From Salinivirgaceae bacterium (GTDB lineage Bacteria; Bacteroidota; Bacteroidia; Bacteroidales; SZUA-534), in contig JAGCNL010000031.1 in assembly GCA_017645945.1 (NCBI GenBank), forward strand, positions 1 through 64,000: a DNA stretch of 64,000 bases, written 5' to 3'. A program made the translations under genes and the position numbers. The notes below the pieces were generated by a model. That model worked only from the letters and a program-made list of their open reading frames with translations. It did no database searches and was not told the DNA's origin. How positions within the stretch are numbered: the stretch's first letter is position 1; each line of letters begins with the position of its first letter. Of the stretch, positions 36,618 through 44,975 are shown one piece after another.

Positions 36618-37786
36618 CCATATTGTTCTGGATTCTGATTGGCACGGCCGTTTATGCCTACGCGGTCTATCCACTGCTGATTGCCGCCATTGCCCGTCTC
36701 AAACATCGAGAGTCACAACCTTCGCTGCCCGAGCCGCTGCCGCATGTAACTCTCTTTGTGACAGCGTTTAACGAGGAACAGTTTGTAGAGGATAAAATCG
36801 CCAACTCACACTCACTCAACTATCCTGCTGACCGCCTGCACCTTGTGTGGGTAACTGACGGCTCCAACGACAAAACCAACCAACTGCTTGCCAATCACTC
36901 AGATGTAAGAGTGCTCTACGAACCCGAACGCCGCGGAAAAGTTCATGCTATGAAACGCGGTCTGGAGTTTGTTGAGACTGATATTGTGATATTTACCGAT
37001 GCCAACACAATGCTGTCGCCCGAGAGCGTGACTGAGATTGTGCGCCTGTTCGAGAATCCGCGAATCGGCTGCGTGGCTGGCGAGAAACGCATTAGCCGCG
37101 ACAGCCGCGAGAATGCCGCATCATCGGGCGAAGGGGCATACTGGCGCTACGAATCGTGGATAAAACGCAACGATGCCATTGCCGGAACAGCCATTGGCGC
37201 AGCCGGCGAGCTGTTTGCAATGCGCAAGAGCCTTTATCAGCCCATCAGCGACAACACTCTGCTCGACGATTTTGAAATCTCGCTCCGCATTGCGCTGACT
37301 GGCTATAAGATAGGCTACTCACCACTTGCCTGCGCCATTGAACGGCCATCGGCAAACATTGGCGAAGAGATGAAACGCAAGGTGCGAATTGCTGCAGGAA
37401 GCATTCAGACGATGCTGCGGCTTGGCGGACTGTTCAACTTCTTCCGCCACCCGATGCTCACGTTCCAATACGTGTCGCACAAGGTTCTGCGCTGGGTTGC
37501 CGTGCCATTGGCGATGGTGCTGATTATCCCCACCAATATCTATTTGAGTGCAATTAACAACTTTGCAATCAGCAACATATACACTTGGACACTTATCGCG
37601 CAAGCGCTGTTCTACATTGCCGCCTTTGCTGGATTTGCACTGCGAAACCGCAAACTCAGCGCCAGCTGGCTCTACATGCCGTACTATTTTTATTTGGCCA
37701 ACAAGGCCATGTGGATGGGCCTCTGGCGGTTTTGCCGCAACACGCAGAGCGTGAACTGGGAACGCGCAAAAAGAGCTGACGATTAA
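36602..37786 (+). CDS. Membrane glycosyltransferase family 2 protein
   Basis: A 394-residue polytopic inner-membrane protein. One helix at the N-terminus (about 5-30), a GT-A catalytic domain (about 48-275) and three C-terminal helices (about 300-365). The catalytic domain has VTAFNEEQFVEDKI, TDGSNDKTNQLL, the metal-binding D-x-N in FTDANTM, GAAGELFAMRK and DDFEISLRIAL with the acidic base. RKVRIAAGS takes the place of the QxxRW motif of processive synthases, so processivity is uncertain. It overlaps the GT4 gene by 16 bases and ends the LptF/G-GT4-GT2 operon. A cell-envelope polysaccharide or lipid-linked sugar is the likely product. Confidence 0.9.
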   Translation: MATALTILFWILIGTAVYAYAVYPLLIAAIARLKHRESQPSLPEPLPHVTLFVTAFNEEQFVEDKIANSHSLNYPADRLHLVWVTDGSNDKTNQLLANHSDVRVLYEPERRGKVHAMKRGLEFVETDIVIFTDANTMLSPESVTEIVRLFENPRIGCVAGEKRISRDSRENAASSGEGAYWRYESWIKRNDAIAGTAIGAAGELFAMRKSLYQPISDNTLLDDFEISLRIALTGYKIGYSPLACAIERPSANIGEEMKRKVRIAAGSIQTMLRLGGLFNFFRHPMLTFQYVSHKVLRWVAVPLAMVLIIPTNIYLSAINNFAISNIYTWTLIAQALFYIAAFAGFALRNRKLSASWLYMPYYFYLANKAMWMGLWRFCRNTQSVNWERAKRADD

Positions 37787-37814
37787 AGCAAAAAAGCTAC
37801 CTTTTTCAACATAA

Positions 37815-37845
37815 TTTGTGTTATTATTGAAGTTGGTTATTTTTG
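37815..37845 (+). promoter_or_regulatory. Bacteroidetes-type promoter (TTTG-N19-TATTTTTG)
   Basis: TTTG at 37815-37818 and TATTTTTG at 37838-37845 are exactly 19 bases apart, a full consensus match, 18 bases before the ATG of the PdxA-like gene. The gene is therefore probably separate from the glycosyltransferase operon. Confidence 0.7.
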
Positions 37846-37862
37846 CATAAAAAAGATTGAAT

Positions 37863-38903
37863 ATGGAAAACAAAATAAAGATTGGTGTCACCCATGGCGA
37901 CATCAACGGTACAAGCTACGAGATAATGCTCAAAACATTCCTGGAAGCACGATTTGAAGAAATCTGCACGCCAGTTGTGTATGGTTCTCCCAAAGTGGCG
38001 GGGTATTATCGTAAAGCACTCAATATAAGCAACTTCAACTTCAATCAGATTCAAAACGCGAGTGATGCGCAAGCCCACAAGGCAAATCTGATTAACATTC
38101 TGGGCGACGAGGTGAAAGTTGAGCTTGGCAAGGAAAGCCAGATAAGCAGCGATGCTGCGATTGTCTCTATTGACGAGGGTGTCAAAGACATCGCAAACGG
38201 AGATATTGACGCACTGATTCTGAACCCCATCAACACGAAAATTGCACCGGAGATTAACTCTGCAAACCAGTTCGATTATGTGAAACAGAAACTGAACGCC
38301 GGAAAAACTGTCACACTGCTTGTCAACGACACTCTGCGTGTTGCCCTGCTTGCTGATGCGACACCGATGCGCGACATCTCAAAACACATAACGGTTGAAA
38401 ATGTGGTTTCAAAACTGCACATTGTGTCGGACGCGCTGAAATCAGACTTCGGCATTGACAAACCAAAAATCGCTGTTCTTGGCTACAACCCTAACTGCAC
38501 AACCTCGACCAACCCAGAGCGTGAGGAAAAAGAGATTCTGCTACCTGCAATTGAAACGGCAAACAACGAGGGGGTGCTGGCCATGGGGCCGTATGAGGCC
38601 GAGCAGATTTTCGGAACCTCACTTTTCAAGGAGTTCGATGCCGTTCTGGCCATCTACTACGAGCAAGGCATTGTTCCGTTCCGCGCGTTAAGCTACGACG
38701 ATGGTGTCAGCTATATGCTTGGTATTCCTCAACTTTGCGTTGCTCCGTTCCAACCTGTCGGCTATGAAATTGCAGGACAAGACATTGCAATGCCAAACGC
38801 TTTCCAAAAAGCCATTTATTTAGCTTGCGACATTATCAACAACAGGATTCAATACAAGAACCTGACATCGAATGTTTTGAAAAAACATAGTATCAGCGAT
38901 TAA
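37863..38903 (+). CDS. pdxA: PdxA-family protein lacking the catalytic metal-binding histidines
   Basis: A 346-residue homologue of 4-hydroxythreonine-4-phosphate dehydrogenase (vitamin B6 synthesis); the symbol denotes family only. The fold is clear: GVTHGDINGTSYEIMLKTF at the N-terminus, VVYGSPKVAGYYRKAL, DALILNPINT, LRVALLADATPMRDISKHIT, KIAVLGYNPN, and IYYEQGIVPFRALSYDDGVSYMLGIP. The three family metal ligands are replaced: the His of the T-H-x-P strand is Ala (ADATP), the His of NPHAG is Asn (YNPNCTT), and the His of YHDQG is Tyr (YYEQG). The substrate-phosphate region FPGHTE is also changed to SANQFD. It is probably a non-catalytic or altered paralogue. It has its own promoter and terminator. 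Confidence 0.85.
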   Translation: MENKIKIGVTHGDINGTSYEIMLKTFLEARFEEICTPVVYGSPKVAGYYRKALNISNFNFNQIQNASDAQAHKANLINILGDEVKVELGKESQISSDAAIVSIDEGVKDIANGDIDALILNPINTKIAPEINSANQFDYVKQKLNAGKTVTLLVNDTLRVALLADATPMRDISKHITVENVVSKLHIVSDALKSDFGIDKPKIAVLGYNPNCTTSTNPEREEKEILLPAIETANNEGVLAMGPYEAEQIFGTSLFKEFDAVLAIYYEQGIVPFRALSYDDGVSYMLGIPQLCVAPFQPVGYEIAGQDIAMPNAFQKAIYLACDIINNRIQYKNLTSNVLKKHSISD

Positions 38904-38928
38904 CCTCGCGAAATACAATATTGGATAA

Positions 38929-38962
38929 CAAAAAAAGCAGCCTTGAAGGGCTGCTTTTTTTT
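38929..38962. terminator. Bidirectional terminator
   Basis: AAAAAAGCAGCC pairs with GGGCTGCTTTTTT around a short loop (38931-38961). It serves the PdxA-like gene on plus and, with its A tract, the MFS gene on minus, whose stop is 20 bases away. Confidence 0.88.
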
Positions 38963-38981
38963 GTATGTATCTCTCAGATTA

Positions 38982-40349
38982 TCATGCCACATTCGGCTTC
39001 TCAAGGCCGTAGCCTTTGCGGGCATCCTCGCGTTTCAGCATGATGGCAAGCAACAGAGCCGCAATGCCAAATATTGCGAAAACCACCATAGGCAGAGTGT
39101 AGTCGTACTGCGTCACTTCAGTGCCGTTGACAATGCGTGTGCCTATTTTGCAGTATTTGTCGAGAATGCTGCCAATGAGCAGAGGAACAAATCCCAACCC
39201 GATATTTTGAACCCAGAAAATAAGCGCATAAGCCGAGCCGAGCAGTTTCTGCGGAATGATTTTCGGCACACTCGGCCACATTGCCGACGGAACCAGCGAG
39301 AAAGCCACGCCAAGAATAATCATTATGAAGGCGGCAAACCACCAGTAGTTCATCAGCGGAAGCGCAAAGAGCACATGCACCAGAATGAGCAGCAGTGAGC
39401 CGATAATCATAATGGTTGCGCCACGGCCTTTCTTGTCGTAGATGCTGCCGAAAAGCGGTGTCATAATCAGGTTGCCGAACGGAATCAGGCTCGGAATGAT
39501 GCCTGCCAGCATGGTGCTGACGCCGTATTTGTTCTCCATCAGCGAAGCGGCGTACTTCATGAACGGGAACACGGCAGAATAGAACAATAGGCAGAGCAGC
39601 GCAATCAGCCAGAATCCGCGGTTGGTGATTATCAGTTTCAGGTCCTTCACTTTGAAGATGTCGTCTGGCTCGGTCTGCTGCTGGGCAACCTCTGCATCGA
39701 AACGCTTATCCATTTGGCAGAAAACAAGATAAGCCAACAAACCGATGCAGAGCAGAACGGCCGAGAAAAGCAGCGGCGCCGACAGCGAGAAGTGCTTAAC
39801 AATTATCGGGCTGAAGACCAGAGCGGCAGCGGTTCCCAATCGGGCCACAGCCACCTGAACACCCATTGCCAAGGCCAACTCCTTGCCTGCAAACCATTTG
39901 GTTATGACCTTCGACACAGTGATTCCGCAGTTCTCAGTGCCCACGGCAAAAATGGCGTAGCCGAAGCAGGCCACAAACACCTGCGTGCGCATTCCGAAAA
40001 TGGTGCCTGCCGAAGCGTCGGGCGATATGTAATTGACTGCATAATACTTGATTAGCGCACCCGCAAGCATCAGAACACAAGTGACAATTCCAGTGAACCT
40101 CACTCCCATCTTGTCCAGAATGATGCCACCGAGAATGAGCATGAAAAGGAACACGTTGAACCAGCAATAAGCCCAGTTGAACTGCCCGAACTCAAGGCTT
40201 GTCCAGCCCATCTGCTCTTCGAGCATTGTCATAAGCGGCGACAGCGCGTCAGTGAGGAAATAGCCCCACATCATTGTGAATGATACAATTATGAGCGCAA
40301 CCCAACGGGCAGCCTTCGATTCGCTTAATAGTTTTGCTCCTGTTTTCAT
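38982..40349 (-). CDS. MFS transporter, MFSD1-like (possible dipeptide carrier)
   Basis: A 455-residue inner-membrane protein with about 12 helices. It has the MFS loop motif between helices 2 and 3 (GGIILDKMGVRFTG) and its repeat in the second half (FGSIYDKKGRGAT). A central cytoplasmic loop (about 205-230) is hydrophilic. The overall pattern (YFLTDALSPLMTMLEEQMGWTSLEFGQF, then WFAGKELALAMGVQVAVARLG) resembles eukaryotic MFSD1 relatives, whose animal members carry dipeptides. The aminoacyl-histidine dipeptidase gene directly upstream on the same strand supports a peptide substrate, but this is inference. A TAGATTTG box at 40398-40405 (minus) is a likely -7 element. Confidence 0.85.
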   Translation of the reverse strand: MKTGAKLLSESKAARWVALIIVSFTMMWGYFLTDALSPLMTMLEEQMGWTSLEFGQFNWAYCWFNVFLFMLILGGIILDKMGVRFTGIVTCVLMLAGALIKYYAVNYISPDASAGTIFGMRTQVFVACFGYAIFAVGTENCGITVSKVITKWFAGKELALAMGVQVAVARLGTAAALVFSPIIVKHFSLSAPLLFSAVLLCIGLLAYLVFCQMDKRFDAEVAQQQTEPDDIFKVKDLKLIITNRGFWLIALLCLLFYSAVFPFMKYAASLMENKYGVSTMLAGIIPSLIPFGNLIMTPLFGSIYDKKGRGATIMIIGSLLLILVHVLFALPLMNYWWFAAFIMIILGVAFSLVPSAMWPSVPKIIPQKLLGSAYALIFWVQNIGLGFVPLLIGSILDKYCKIGTRIVNGTEVTQYDYTLPMVVFAIFGIAALLLAIMLKREDARKGYGLEKPNVA

Positions 40350-40460
40350 TATTTATCAGTTTATTAATTTGCCACCGAGGGCGTTGATTAGCGGCGGCAA
40401 ATCTATTCAAAATACGGCGTAACAACACATGGTTTGTGTTTTATTTCGATTGTGCCAAAC

Positions 40461-40500
40461 AAAAAATGGCGCGAAAACTGATAATCAGCCTTCGCGCCAA
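40461..40500 (-). terminator. Terminator after pepD
   Basis: TGGCGCGAA at 40467-40475 pairs with TTCGCGCCA at 40491-40499; on the minus strand the stem is followed by TTTTTT. It lies 20 bases past the pepD stop and upstream of the MFS gene's own promoter. Confidence 0.85.
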
Positions 40501-40519
40501 AACAATTTGAAGTCCTTTC

Positions 40520-41980
40520 CTACTTCTCTGGCACTGTTTTCAACGTCTCAACCACCCAGTTGTAGAACCGCTGAACCGATGCAATGTTGACAGCCTCGTC
40601 GGGCGAGTGCGGGTGAACTAGGTGCGGACCGCAGGCCACCATATCCCAATTTGGATATTTCGAGCCAAGAATGCCGCACTCCAAACCAGCGTGAACGGCC
40701 TTTATTTCAGCCTCGTGGCCGAATATTTTAGACGATGTGCGGCGCATAACATCGAGTATAGCCGATTTCATATTCGGCTTCCATCCCGGGTAGCCACCAT
40801 CGAATTCAGCATCGGCCTCCGCCATATTGAACACGCAGCGCATCTGCTCGGCCAAATCGGCTTTTGCCGACTCAACTGACGAGCGCAACAGGCTCTTAAC
40901 CACAATCTTATCGCCCTCGAGTTTCACAATGGCAAGGTTCGACGATGTTTCGACAAGTCCCTCAACATCAGCACTCATACGAGCCACGCCGTTGGGGCAA
41001 GCATAAACGGCCTTTGTCAGGCGGCTGCCAACACCGTCGGAAATGGCTTTTTCGGGCATTGCTGTCGGCTCAATGCTGATTTTCAAATCAGGGTCGACGG
41101 TGTTTAGCTCGCTCTTGACAACGCTCTCATATTCAGCCACATCGGCGGCAATCTTGTCGGCATAGAAATCGGGCACCAGAACGGTGGCGAAAGCCTCGCG
41201 CGGAATGGCATTGCGCAAACTGCCGCCCTGAATGTCGGCCAGACGAACGTTGAATTTCGCCATTGCGCTGTTCAAATATCTGAAAATGATTTTATTAGCA
41301 TTCCCGCGACCAAGATTGATATCGATTCCCGAGTGTCCGCCGCGCAGGCCCGTGACGCTCAATTTGAACGCCTTGTGGTGCTCGGGCACGGGTTTCAGTT
41401 TGGCATCGAAAGTGAAGGTGCCATTGACACCACCGGCGCAGCCCACGCAGAGTTCGCCCTCGTCCTCATAGTCGCAGTTGATAAGCATATCGCCCTGCAA
41501 AACACCTGATTTAATGCCATTTGCGCCAGTCATTCCCGTTTCCTCGTCGCAAGTGAAAAGCGTCTCGAGCGGGCCGTGCGCAATGTCTTTCGACGCAAGA
41601 ATGGCCATTGCCGTGGCCACGCCCATACCGTTGTCGGAACCCAGAGTGGTGCCAGTGGCCTTCACCCATTCGCCGTCGATACGCGGCTTTATGGGGTCGT
41701 TGAGCCAGTCGTGACGGACATCGCTGTTGGCTTGCGGCACCATATCCATATGGCCCTGCAGAATGACGCCGCGACGGTTTTCCATTCCAGGCGTTGCGGG
41801 CTTGCGGATTATCACGTTGCCAATCTCATCGGCAAAAGCCTCAAGACCAATGCCTTGGGCGAAATCGAGAAGAAACTTGCGAACCTTTTCTTCGTGTTTC
41901 GACGGACGCGGCTGCTGCGTCAGTTGGTAGAAATAGTCCCAAACCGCCTTGGGTTCGAGATTCGATAGTGGATTGCTCAT
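40520..41980 (-). CDS. pepD: Aminoacyl-histidine dipeptidase (peptidase D, M20 family)
   Basis: A 486-residue cytosolic zinc dipeptidase, the usual length for PepD. Metal-site segments are LQGHMDMVPQ, TLGSDNGMGVATAMAI, CDEETGMTGANGI (Glu-Glu base and ligand) and NCDYEDEGELCVGCAGG. The lid/dimerisation domain begins near LRGGHSGIDINLGRGNA. The C-terminal His ligand is in HAGLECGILGSKYP. ATG at 41980 starts the conserved region; the frame is open to 42064. It would cleave imported dipeptides including Xaa-His. The adjacent MFS carrier gene fits such a scavenging role. Confidence 0.95.
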   Translation of the reverse strand: MSNPLSNLEPKAVWDYFYQLTQQPRPSKHEEKVRKFLLDFAQGIGLEAFADEIGNVIIRKPATPGMENRRGVILQGHMDMVPQANSDVRHDWLNDPIKPRIDGEWVKATGTTLGSDNGMGVATAMAILASKDIAHGPLETLFTCDEETGMTGANGIKSGVLQGDMLINCDYEDEGELCVGCAGGVNGTFTFDAKLKPVPEHHKAFKLSVTGLRGGHSGIDINLGRGNANKIIFRYLNSAMAKFNVRLADIQGGSLRNAIPREAFATVLVPDFYADKIAADVAEYESVVKSELNTVDPDLKISIEPTAMPEKAISDGVGSRLTKAVYACPNGVARMSADVEGLVETSSNLAIVKLEGDKIVVKSLLRSSVESAKADLAEQMRCVFNMAEADAEFDGGYPGWKPNMKSAILDVMRRTSSKIFGHEAEIKAVHAGLECGILGSKYPNWDMVACGPHLVHPHSPDEAVNIASVQRFYNWVVETLKTVPEK

Positions 41981-42183
41981 AGTATTAGTTTTTTGATTCA
42001 AAAATTCATTTCGCTTTATATCAGCGCATTTAAATCCGGCGCACTGATTTTGAACTTTGAACAAGATACGGTATTTTTGTTCAAAAGAAAAAGATTATTA
42101 AAGGGAGAATAAGCCTTTTTTAATATAGCAACTCTAACATATTAATCAACATAGATTTATAACCTCGCAAAAACAATCAATCA

Positions 42184-42918
42184 ATGAAAAAGGTGCTCCT
42201 AATAATTATCGGACTATTTTTAGTTTTAAATGCTTTCTCCCAATATGGGAAAGATGTCGTACAATTAAAAAATGGAAGCATAATAAAAGGTGTAATAATT
42301 GAACAAGACCCCAATGTCTCTATTACCATAAAAACAGGAGATAACACACTCGTTTTCAAAACCGATGAGATAGAGAAAATCAGTAAAGAAACAATTTCTC
42401 CAAAAACAAAAGTAAAATGCGATTATCCCAACAGGGGGTACAGAGGTTTTGCAGAAATTAGTATTGGCAAAACATACGATGACTCCCAATATGACCACAA
42501 CTATTTTGACTTCTCCGTTATTAATGGTTATCAAATAATTCCGCAATTATTTGTTGGAGGTGGAATCGGATTTAATGAATACTTTAACAATAAAAACTAC
42601 ATCTATTCCCTAACATTTTTCGATGACTTTAGATACGAAATAATCAAATCTGCATCATCGCCATTTATAGAAATGCGAGTAGGATATTCATTTGGTGATG
42701 ATAATGATGGTTACTATATCTCGCCTTCCGTTGGATTCCGTTTAACACGATTTCATTTATCAATGGGATATGTTTTTCATGAATATGATTATGAGTATAA
42801 AAAAACGGTAAATAGACACACAGACTACGATTGGGAACTGATAAATGCAAATTCTTTTTTTGCCCGCCTAACTATTGACTGGGGAGCAAGGCGAAAATAC
42901 GCAAACGCAACAAACTGA
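42184..42918 (+). CDS. Putative outer-membrane beta-barrel protein, AT-rich gene
   Basis: A 244-residue exported protein with signal peptide (MKKVLLIIIGLFLVLNAFSQ). Residues 22-70 form a small beta domain (VVQLKNGSIIKGVIIEQDPN and LVFKTDEIEKI) like those placed before barrels in Bacteroidetes porin-like proteins. Residues 80-244 alternate polar and aromatic residues (FAEISIGKTYDDSQYDHNYFDFS, SVGFRLTRFHLSMGYVFHEYDYEY), suggesting an eight-strand OmpA/OmpW-like barrel. The gene is visibly richer in A and T than its neighbours, hinting at different origin or weak expression. The family is not recognised and the function is unknown. Confidence 0.72.
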   Translation: MKKVLLIIIGLFLVLNAFSQYGKDVVQLKNGSIIKGVIIEQDPNVSITIKTGDNTLVFKTDEIEKISKETISPKTKVKCDYPNRGYRGFAEISIGKTYDDSQYDHNYFDFSVINGYQIIPQLFVGGGIGFNEYFNNKNYIYSLTFFDDFRYEIIKSASSPFIEMRVGYSFGDDNDGYYISPSVGFRLTRFHLSMGYVFHEYDYEYKKTVNRHTDYDWELINANSFFARLTIDWGARRKYANATN

Positions 42919-43047
42919 CAATAATTTAGATTTGTGTGGAAAACTATGGTGTGATATTTTTTATCGCAAAAAAAGCCATCTCTATTGTCAACTAAAAAAT
43001 ATAGTTATATTTACGAATCGTTAAATATATCTAAAACACATACTGTT

Positions 43048-44478
43048 ATGAAGAAACAACTTTTTGCCATTGGCCTTGCTTTGTTGATTGCCGGGTGCGC
43101 ACGCCAACCCGAATATGAGCGCAAGTTCACTCTGAACGGAGAAACTCATCTGACACTCAATTTCACTAATGTAGACAGCCCGAATTCGTTCTTGCTGGGT
43201 TACTTGCTGTCGTTCCCGTTTATACCGCACAACTACGTTTTTAGTGTTGAGAATGACACCACTTTTGAGTTCACTTTACCGTTGAACCATCCTGCCGAAG
43301 CAATATTACAATGCGCAAGCAACGATTCGTATATATATATCTTTTTGGTTCAAAACGAGCCGCTTACTATAAATTATGACATTGCAAACGACACGTTTTC
43401 TGCTGAAGGTTTCACAAAACCGATTTGCCAATACCTTATGAACCATCCAACAATTTTATTTGAAGGATTCGATGAAGACGCATCGTGCTTTGCAAAAATA
43501 GAAAAGGCATATCAGTTGAAACAAAAGGCTTTGGAAACGGCATTTGCTACCAGGCAAGTACCGAAATGGTTTTACGATTATGAAAAAGAATGTCTGAATG
43601 TAAATGAAATCTCGATGAAATTTGGTTACGCTCAAAACTTGGGATTGTGCGACAGCCTTCGCAAGGTTATTCCGATGAATAACAGCAAATACGAATGGCT
43701 ATTTGAATATTCTTCTGGTTATCTTCCTTTTTACCACAGCAATAAGTACGACACAATTATAGGTCCTTATACCAGCGATGAAGACTATTGTGAATATGCT
43801 CAAGACAATATCAACCACATAAAAGCCAATTTGGAGGAAAATGTTGTATCATACTACGTTGCAGCAAGGCTATCGAATTACCTTAACTTCCTGAAAGGTG
43901 CTCGGTCGGTGTCGGAATACAATGAGAAAAACAAATATCTGAACAGGTTGATTGAAGCAAATTCGAGTCTGATAAAAGACACTGCATTGCTCAACTACAT
44001 CACAAGCGAGCGGCAGAACATCTACAACAAATTGATTACAGAGAGTGCGCTGAAAAAAGGTGACAAAGCGCCTAACTTTTACCTGAAAAACATTGATGAC
44101 AAGAGTGTCTCATTGTCGGATTTTGCGGGCAAACTGGTTCTGCTAAACTTCTGGGATACTCACTGCTCGGCTTGTATAGCCTCAATTCCGAAAAAGAATG
44201 CATTGGTTGAGAAATTCGGCAAGCAGGGATTTGAACTTGTCAACATCTGCCTCGACAACGCCCCCGATGTGTGGCGGCAAATTATCAACGACCACCATCC
44301 GCTTGGCGAGGAACTGATTTGTAAAGGTCAGTGGGAAAAGAATTTACGTGACAAATATTTGATTTCCGGAAGGCCTCATTTTGTTTTAGTTGACCGCAAC
44401 GGACTAATCATCGAGAACCACGTTAAAGGCGACTCTCTGGAAGTTTTTATTGAACGGAATATTTCGACAAGCATGTGA
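43048..44478 (+). CDS. TlpA-like thiol-disulfide lipoprotein
   Basis: A 476-residue periplasmic lipoprotein. The lipobox is ALLIAGC (Cys near residue 16) without a surface-export signal. Residues 20-335 are a helical/beta region typical of the DUF4369-like N-terminus of Bacteroidetes TlpA proteins. The C-terminal AhpC/TlpA thioredoxin domain (about 345-470) begins GDKAPNFYLKNIDDKSVSLSDF and has the redox motif Cys-Ser-Ala-Cys in WDTHCSACIAS. The family reduces or oxidises cysteines of exported proteins. ATG at 43048 begins the signal peptide. An ATTG-N18-TATATTTA arrangement ends at 43013 and is a possible promoter. Confidence 0.9.
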   Translation: MKKQLFAIGLALLIAGCARQPEYERKFTLNGETHLTLNFTNVDSPNSFLLGYLLSFPFIPHNYVFSVENDTTFEFTLPLNHPAEAILQCASNDSYIYIFLVQNEPLTINYDIANDTFSAEGFTKPICQYLMNHPTILFEGFDEDASCFAKIEKAYQLKQKALETAFATRQVPKWFYDYEKECLNVNEISMKFGYAQNLGLCDSLRKVIPMNNSKYEWLFEYSSGYLPFYHSNKYDTIIGPYTSDEDYCEYAQDNINHIKANLEENVVSYYVAARLSNYLNFLKGARSVSEYNEKNKYLNRLIEANSSLIKDTALLNYITSERQNIYNKLITESALKKGDKAPNFYLKNIDDKSVSLSDFAGKLVLLNFWDTHCSACIASIPKKNALVEKFGKQGFELVNICLDNAPDVWRQIINDHHPLGEELICKGQWEKNLRDKYLISGRPHFVLVDRNGLIIENHVKGDSLEVFIERNISTSM

Positions 44479-44561
44479 TAATCACACATTTTCACAGTTT
44501 TAACAATATTCACGGAGAGTATTATACACGTTAATCTTTTGCTATATCTTTGTGGCACCAA

Positions 44562-44903
44562 ATGAAGGCAAAGCAAAAGATATTAGCGTTGGTGCTGCTG
44601 TCGGTTTTTCTGACACGCATTGCTGTGCTTGCAGTTCACACGCACGAGCCAGTGTATCATGCTGATTATGAATGCGAACAATGTGCTCACCACGCTTGCC
44701 ATTCAGGCCATTTGACAGAATGGCAACTGGCTGACAGCGAGTGTCTTATTTGCCAATTGTGCCAGTTGCCCTATGCAATGGCGCTGTCGATTACCGTTGC
44801 AGCACTTTTATTTTTAACAAGATACATTCGAGTCGCAGAGTGCGGGCTCATTCCTTGCAACCATTACGGCTGCATTCGCGGACGCGCCCCGCCAATGATT
44901 TAA
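44562..44903 (+). CDS. Small Cys/His-rich membrane protein
   Basis: A 113-residue protein with an N-terminal hydrophobic helix (about 7-25, ILALVLLSVFLTRIAVLAV) and a second at about 72-90. Between them lies a dense cluster of metal-ligand residues: HTHEPVYH, then CEQCAHHACHSGH and CLICQLC (six Cys and seven or more His in about 45 residues). A TATCTTTG box at 44545-44552 implies a very short leader. The gene precedes a TonB receptor and two His-bearing lipoproteins on the same strand, so binding or sensing of a transition metal in the periplasm is a reasonable inference. I do not recognise a characterised family. Confidence 0.7.
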   Translation: MKAKQKILALVLLSVFLTRIAVLAVHTHEPVYHADYECEQCAHHACHSGHLTEWQLADSECLICQLCQLPYAMALSITVAALLFLTRYIRVAECGLIPCNHYGCIRGRAPPMI

Positions 44904-44975
44904 ACAAACATCCCGCTATTTTTTTGTTAGTCCGAGGCTTTTGTTTACCACATATTTATCGGACTGACAATCAGT

